DNA of 64,000 nt from Pseudomonas fluvialis (lineage in GTDB: Bacteria > Pseudomonadota > Gammaproteobacteria > Pseudomonadales > Pseudomonadaceae), in assembly GCF_002234375.1 (NCBI RefSeq), contig NZ_NMQV01000023.1, forward strand, positions 1 through 64,000, given 5' to 3'. Of the stretch, positions 59,692-64,000 are shown piece after piece. Both the position numbers and the translations under genes were made by a program. Position 1 is the first letter of the stretch; every line of letters starts with the position of its first letter. The notes under the pieces are model-generated. The model was not told where the DNA came from. It did not search any database and was given only the letters and a program-made list of their open reading frames with translations.

Positions 59692-61023
59692 TCAGAATAC
59701 GCCGGCTTTTTTCCACTCCAGATAACGACTGACTAGCTGCGGGCCCAACTGCTGAGGCGTGGCTTCAAGGAGCGGCAGGCCATGGGCCAGCAGGCGTTCA
59801 TGCAGGCTGGCGCGTGCGTTGAGGTAGTCCAGTGCTCCGCAATAGCCCAGGGCGTCATTGAGGTTTTCCACCGGTTTGTGGCGCAGGCGGTCGAGCACCG
59901 GCTCGCGCAGGCTGGCCAGCAGGACGCGATGCCGGCGGTTGAGGCGGCGCATGGCAGCGAGCAGTTCTTCGTCATCCTCGTCGCGCAGGTTGCTGATGAC
60001 CACCACCAGTGCGCGGCGGCGCTGGCGCAACAAGACCTGTTCGACGGCCTGGTTGAAGTCGGCGGGCAGCAGGCTGCTGTGCAGGTCGTAGACGCCATTG
60101 AGCAGCACGCCCAGCTGCGCATTGCCTTTGTTCGGTGCGATGTAGCGCGGCGTGCTGCTGGCAAAGCTGCACAGACCGACTGCATCGCCCTGGCGCAGGG
60201 CGACGTAACTGAGCAGCAGGCAGGCATTCAGCGCGTGGTCGAAGTGCGCCAGCTCGTCATCGCGGCTATGCATGCGTCGTCCGCAGTCGAGCAGGAAGAG
60301 GATCTGCTGATCGCGCTCATCCTGATATTCGCGAGCAATCGGCGTGCCCTTGCGGGCGGTGGCTTTCCAGTCGATCTGCCGCAGGCTGTCGCCATCGCGG
60401 AACTCACGCAACTGGTGGAACTCCAGGCCCAGCCCACGACGTGGCTTCTGGCGAACGCCAAGGCGGCTCAGCCAGTCGTCTACGGCCATGAGTTCGGCGC
60501 CGTAGAGACGTGCGAAATCCGGATAAACGCGCACCTGGCCAGGGCAGTCCAGACGTCGCCGGGCCAGCCACAGCCCGAGCGGGCTGGGCAGCAGCAGGTC
60601 GGCGCTGGTGAAGTGGAAGTGCCCGCGGCGCAGGGGGCGCAGGCGATAGCTGAACTGGCTGTAGCGCCCCGCTTGCAGTTGTACCTGCTGCGGCATGGCC
60701 TGGCTGTCCATGCCCTCCGGTAGGGCGTCGAACAGCTGTACACGGCATGCCTGGGCCAGACTGTGGTGCAGGGTCAGCTGTACGTCGCTCCAGCGCCCCA
60801 GCGGCAGAGTGCCGGGTAACTGGCGCTGCAGGGTGGGGCTGGGCAGGCGCCATAGCCAGCAGGCATCGAGCAGCGCCACCAACAGTAGGGTGGCCAGCAG
60901 GGCGCCGGTCAGGCTGGCCAGGCGGTCGGCCAGCGGCGCGTGCAGGGCGTGCAGAGTCCCCTGCAGCAGCGCCAGGGCGGCCAGCGTGCCGAGCAGGACG
61001 AGCAGGCGGCGACTGGGCTTCAC
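59692..61023 (-). CDS. DUF58-domain membrane protein
   Basis: A 443-residue protein with two N-terminal membrane helices (LLVLLGTLAALALLQGTL and LTGALLATLLLVALLDACW) and a DUF58 domain (about 200-285; RDGDSLRQIDWKATARKG), followed by a von Willebrand A-like region (QQILFLLDCGRRMHSRD). DUF58 proteins pair with MoxR ATPases, whose gene overlaps its start by four bases. Precise function unknown; envelope stress is the common suggestion. Confidence 0.9.
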   Translation of the reverse strand: MKPSRRLLVLLGTLAALALLQGTLHALHAPLADRLASLTGALLATLLLVALLDACWLWRLPSPTLQRQLPGTLPLGRWSDVQLTLHHSLAQACRVQLFDALPEGMDSQAMPQQVQLQAGRYSQFSYRLRPLRRGHFHFTSADLLLPSPLGLWLARRRLDCPGQVRVYPDFARLYGAELMAVDDWLSRLGVRQKPRRGLGLEFHQLREFRDGDSLRQIDWKATARKGTPIAREYQDERDQQILFLLDCGRRMHSRDDELAHFDHALNACLLLSYVALRQGDAVGLCSFASSTPRYIAPNKGNAQLGVLLNGVYDLHSSLLPADFNQAVEQVLLRQRRRALVVVISNLRDEDDEELLAAMRRLNRRHRVLLASLREPVLDRLRHKPVENLNDALGYCGALDYLNARASLHERLLAHGLPLLEATPQQLGPQLVSRYLEWKKAGVF

Positions 61024-62087
61024 AGGCGCGGCGCCGCAACCTGGTCGAGGAGCTGGCTGAGCACCTGGTCTACGGACAGACCTTCGATGTCCAGCTCGGG
61101 CGCCAGGCGCACGCGATGGCGCAGTACCGCCAGGGCGCAGCCCTTGATATCGTCGGGAATGACAAAGTCGCCACCGCGCAGCAGCGCACGTGCGCGGCCG
61201 CCACGCACCAGGGCGATTGACGCGCGTGGTCCGGCGCCCAGTGCCAGGCCTGGCCAGCTGCGTGTGCTGCGTGCCAGGCGTACCGCATAGTCGAGTACCT
61301 GCTCGTCCAGTGGCAGGTCGCTGGCGATCTTTTGCAGTGCCAGCAGGTCACGGGGTTGCAGCAGGCTGCGCAGCGGGTTGACTTCGAGCATGTCGGCCTT
61401 GGCCGAACGGGTGACCTGGCGTACCAGGTTGAGTTCTTCCTCGGCGGCCGGATAGTCCATGCGCAGTTTGAGCATGAAGCGGTCCAGTTCGGCTTCGGGC
61501 AGCGGGTAGGTGCCTTCCTGCTCGATGGGGTTTTGCGTGGCCAGCACCATGAAGGGCTGGGGCACCGCCAGTGGGCGGCCTTCCAGGGTGACCTGGCGCT
61601 CCTGCATGACTTCCAGCAGGGCGGCCTGGGTCTTGGCAGGCGCACGGTTGATCTCATCGGCCAGCAGCAGATGGGTGAACACCGGTCCTTTGCGCAGCTT
61701 GAACTGTTCGCTGGCCTGGTCGTATACGGCATGCCCGGTCACGTCGCTGGGCATCAGGTCCGGGGTGAACTGGATGCGTGCGAACTCGCCGTTGAAACAG
61801 CGTGCCAGGGCCCGCACCAGCAGGGTCTTGCCCAACCCGGGAACCCCTTCGATGAGCACATGGCCGCCGGCCAGCAGGGCGGTCAGTACGTCCTCGACCA
61901 CCGCCTGCTGGCCGATCAGCGCCTTGTGCAGCTCCTGGCGCAGTGCCTGAGCCAACTGACTGGCACGCTGCCGCTGGCTGCTTGGCGCACTGGCCGGGGT
62001 TGCCGCACTGGCGGCGGGGGGCACGGCGGTGACGGCCGGTGCGGTGTCGTCATGGGACGGGGTGGGCTCTGCGGTATGTTCGCTCAT
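61020..62087 (-). CDS. MoxR-family AAA+ ATPase
   Basis: A 355-residue ATPase. Walker A is EGVPGLGKTLL, Walker B is LLADEINRA, and sensor 1 is ATQNPIEQEGTYPLPEAELDRF. The N terminus (about 1-45) is a low-complexity Ala/Pro/Thr tail. MoxR proteins are chaperones that help activate VWA proteins. Start at 62087 with AGGAATG upstream; ATGA overlaps on both sides show tight coupling. Confidence 0.94.
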   Translation of the reverse strand: MSEHTAEPTPSHDDTAPAVTAVPPAASAATPASAPSSQRQRASQLAQALRQELHKALIGQQAVVEDVLTALLAGGHVLIEGVPGLGKTLLVRALARCFNGEFARIQFTPDLMPSDVTGHAVYDQASEQFKLRKGPVFTHLLLADEINRAPAKTQAALLEVMQERQVTLEGRPLAVPQPFMVLATQNPIEQEGTYPLPEAELDRFMLKLRMDYPAAEEELNLVRQVTRSAKADMLEVNPLRSLLQPRDLLALQKIASDLPLDEQVLDYAVRLARSTRSWPGLALGAGPRASIALVRGGRARALLRGGDFVIPDDIKGCALAVLRHRVRLAPELDIEGLSVDQVLSQLLDQVAAPRL

Positions 62088-63262
62088 AGGGCATTCCTGA
62101 GACGTTGCAGGTGGGCAACCTGACGGGTGAAATCGGCGGCGCTCAGCGGCTGCTGGCCGAGCGGGCGCATGGCTTGACTGATGGCGTTGCTGGGAAGACG
62201 GCTGAGCCGGCCGAGCACCTGCCATTGCTCGGCTACCGGCAGGCGTTCAAAACCGGGCTGGCGATGGCGGGCGCGGCGCTGGATGTCCTGTTGCAGGCCC
62301 TGCAGCAGGCTGTGCTGGCCGGCACGGCGCAGCAGGAAGTCGGCGCTGCCGCGCAGGTGTTCCTCAAGTTGCCGGCGCGTCGGATCTGCGGACGGCAGCA
62401 GCGGACCGAAACGCGGCGCCACATGCCAGAGGCCGGCCCCCAGCAGCAGGGCGAGCAGCAGCAGAGCCAGTGGGAAGTGGCGCAGTAACAGGCTGCCCAG
62501 GCCATCACGCTCGGCGTCGTGGAACAGGGTGACCTGGCTGTCCTGGGTCAGGTACCAGAGCAGCCAGGCATGGTCGTAGCCGCTGATGTTGTCGTTTTCC
62601 CAGATCCAGGCATCGCTGAGCACGCTGACCATGCCCTGGCCGTGGTACAGCTGCAGCAAGTGGGTGGCCGCCGCGCTGTTGGCCCAGGCATGGGCGCGGT
62701 TCTGGCTGTCGTACAGGTGAAACTCGTCGTCGAAGGCAATATAGGCCGGCGCCTTTTCGTTCTGCAGGTACAGGCGGGTCAGTTCGGGATGTGGGTTGTC
62801 GCGTGGCGCCGAGCTGTCCTCGCTGTGCTCTTCGGGCAGTTCCTCGGTACGGTATTGTTGGATACCCAGGGCGTCCAGCAGCGGATCGTCACTGGCCTGG
62901 CGCTCCTCGTCATACAGGGCTTCGGCCACGAACAGCAGGTGACCGCCACGGGCTGCCCAGTCGAGCAGGCGCTTTTGCTGGGTCGGGCTGAGCTTGTTGC
63001 GCCCCCCCAGCACCAGCAGGCTATGGCCCATGGCTGGCAGGTCGTGCAAGGTGGAGAAGTTGGCAGCGCGCTGCACGGGAATCTGCTGCAGACGCAGGAA
63101 GTGTTCCGCGGCCAGGTAGGGGTTGCGTCGGGCTTCCGGGCTGGGGCCGTGCTTGACGGTGCTCTGGTAGTGTTGTAGCTGTTCGAAGAGGTAGCCACCC
63201 AGGCCCACTAGAGCCAGTAACAGCAGGCCGCCGAGCAGCCACTGGCGTTGCCGCGTAGTCAT
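62084..63262 (-). CDS. DUF4350-domain membrane protein
   Basis: A 392-residue protein with an N-terminal membrane helix (WLLGGLLLLALVGLGGYLF), an extracytoplasmic domain (about 30-255; GHSLLVLGGRNKLS and HLLFVAEALYD are a Rossmann-like pattern), and a second helix at about 265-285 (LALLLLALLLGAGLW). A cytoplasmic tail follows. DUF4350 proteins accompany MoxR and DUF58. Its start overlaps the stop of the DUF4129 gene by four bases. Confidence 0.88.
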   Translation of the reverse strand: MTTRQRQWLLGGLLLLALVGLGGYLFEQLQHYQSTVKHGPSPEARRNPYLAAEHFLRLQQIPVQRAANFSTLHDLPAMGHSLLVLGGRNKLSPTQQKRLLDWAARGGHLLFVAEALYDEERQASDDPLLDALGIQQYRTEELPEEHSEDSSAPRDNPHPELTRLYLQNEKAPAYIAFDDEFHLYDSQNRAHAWANSAAATHLLQLYHGQGMVSVLSDAWIWENDNISGYDHAWLLWYLTQDSQVTLFHDAERDGLGSLLLRHFPLALLLLALLLGAGLWHVAPRFGPLLPSADPTRRQLEEHLRGSADFLLRRAGQHSLLQGLQQDIQRRARHRQPGFERLPVAEQWQVLGRLSRLPSNAISQAMRPLGQQPLSAADFTRQVAHLQRLRNAL

Positions 63263-64000
63263 GGGCGGGGCTCCGTGGTGAACAGCTGGCGCCACTGTGC
63301 ACAGAGTGCCTGGCAGCTGTCTGCAGGGGGCAGGCGGTGGCCGTAAGCCAGTTGTAGCCAGTGCGTGGTGAGCTGCTGGCAAAACTGGCTGAGCGGCTCA
63401 TGCTGCTGGCGCTGCACCAGGGCCAGTACCTCGCCTTCGGTGTGCGACGCCTTGAGCGGCAACTGCCGCTCATGCAGCAGATGACTGAGCAAGGCGCGAT
63501 ACAGCAGGCTGAGGGCGGCGCGCGGTTGTTCTGTCCACAACGCCAGTACGGCGCCGGGAATGTCCTGCGGCAGGCTTTGTGGGCTGACTTCCAGACCGAA
63601 CAATTGGCTGGGCGGGACTTCCGCCGGACTGCGGCGTGGCAGTCGCAAACGGCTGCCGAAGGCCTGCAGCCATTGTCGGTAGCGCCAGGCCAGCCATACC
63701 AGCAAGCCAAGGCACAGGCCCCAGAGCAGGCTCTCCACCACAAGGGCCAGGCCGCTGCTGCGCTCCCACCAGTCGAATAAGGCCTTGAGTCGCTCGGCCC
63801 AGGCTTTTATGCGTTCTTCGTCCAGTTCCTGGGGGTCGCCAAGACGCCAGCGGGTGACCTGTTCGGTGTGTTCGAAGGGCGGTTCGGCCAGCAGCCCGGC
63901 AATGGCATAACGGGCACTGTCGCTGTCCAGGTGCTGCAGCTGCAGGCGTGGCGCATCGGGGTGGTCGGCTGCCAGCTGCTCGGGCTGGCACTGCACGGGC
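63259..64000 (-). CDS. DUF4129-domain membrane protein, partial
   Basis: The C-terminal portion, about 245 residues; the gene continues past the right edge, so the true start is not seen. One membrane helix (about residues 85-105 of the visible part; LVVESLLWGLCLGLLVWLAW) precedes a cytoplasmic region with PGAVLALWTEQPRAALSLLYRALLSHLL, typical of DUF4129. It begins the coupled DUF4129-DUF4350-MoxR-DUF58 series as far as visible. Confidence 0.85.
   Translation of the reverse strand, partial: PVQCQPEQLAADHPDAPRLQLQHLDSDSARYAIAGLLAEPPFEHTEQVTRWRLGDPQELDEERIKAWAERLKALFDWWERSSGLALVVESLLWGLCLGLLVWLAWRYRQWLQAFGSRLRLPRRSPAEVPPSQLFGLEVSPQSLPQDIPGAVLALWTEQPRAALSLLYRALLSHLLHERQLPLKASHTEGEVLALVQRQQHEPLSQFCQQLTTHWLQLAYGHRLPPADSCQALCAQWRQLFTTEPRP

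Overview
The window is an ordinary chromosomal stretch from a Pseudomonas species, or a very close relative. Codon use is GC-rich throughout. The oprD, HIT, slyX, cold-shock, dps, aspS, yebC, ruvCAB, tol-pal, queE, queC, tRNA-Lys, nadA, bepA, tusA, perM, bcp, gcvR, dapA, bamC, purC series matches from memory the P. aeruginosa PA0958-PA1013 order. The rdgC, FKBP, HTH/Sel1, EAL-GGDEF, prc, apeB, rluA, minEDC, lpxL, patatin, mlaA series matches the PA3263-PA3238 order read backwards. There are no insertion sequences, prophage genes, CRISPR arrays or integrases.

Layout. 1-6.1 kb: OprD porin, HIT and SlyX proteins, a membrane-anchored cold-shock protein, a diguanylate cyclase, Dps, and an HPt-HD-GYP protein. 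6.3-18.2 kb: aspS, yebC, ruvCAB, the complete Tol-Pal operon, queuosine genes queE and queC, and tRNA-Lys. 18.2-26.6 kb: nadA, bepA, tusA, a PerM-type permease, bcp, gcvR, dapA, bamC, and a long-type purC. 26.6-26.95 kb: a non-coding locus with the layout of a GacA-controlled, RsmA-titrating small RNA. 26.95-35.9 kb: rdgC, tRNA-Val and tRNA-Asp, an FKBP isomerase, an HTH/unknown/Sel1 operon, an EAL-CBS-GGDEF protein, prc, and a quinone oxidoreductase. 35.9-39.7 kb: ahpC and ahpF with an OxyR-like operator, then apeB. 39.7-46.9 kb: a serralysin-like RTX metalloprotease, rluA, minCDE, an LpxL acyltransferase, and a patatin. 46.9-58.2 kb: an MlaA/hydrolase operon, MaoC, an alpha/beta hydrolase, tandem fadD genes, an HNH protein, pyruvate kinase, and a double Usp. 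58.4-64 kb: two small envelope proteins, a PilZ protein, and the DUF58/MoxR/DUF4350/DUF4129 operon, which runs off the right edge.

The genes work together in a few themes. Envelope upkeep is covered by Tol-Pal/CpoB, BamC, BepA, Prc, MlaA and LpxL. Cyclic-di-GMP signalling is covered by a GGDEF, an HD-GYP, an EAL-GGDEF and a PilZ protein. Peroxide defence is covered by AhpCF, Bcp and Dps. The most notable single item is the sRNA locus at 26620-26944. It has a perfect 18-bp TGTAAG-N6-CTTACA palindrome about 180 bp upstream of a predicted start. The predicted transcript carries eight GGA triplets, several in hairpin loops, and ends in a strong terminator.
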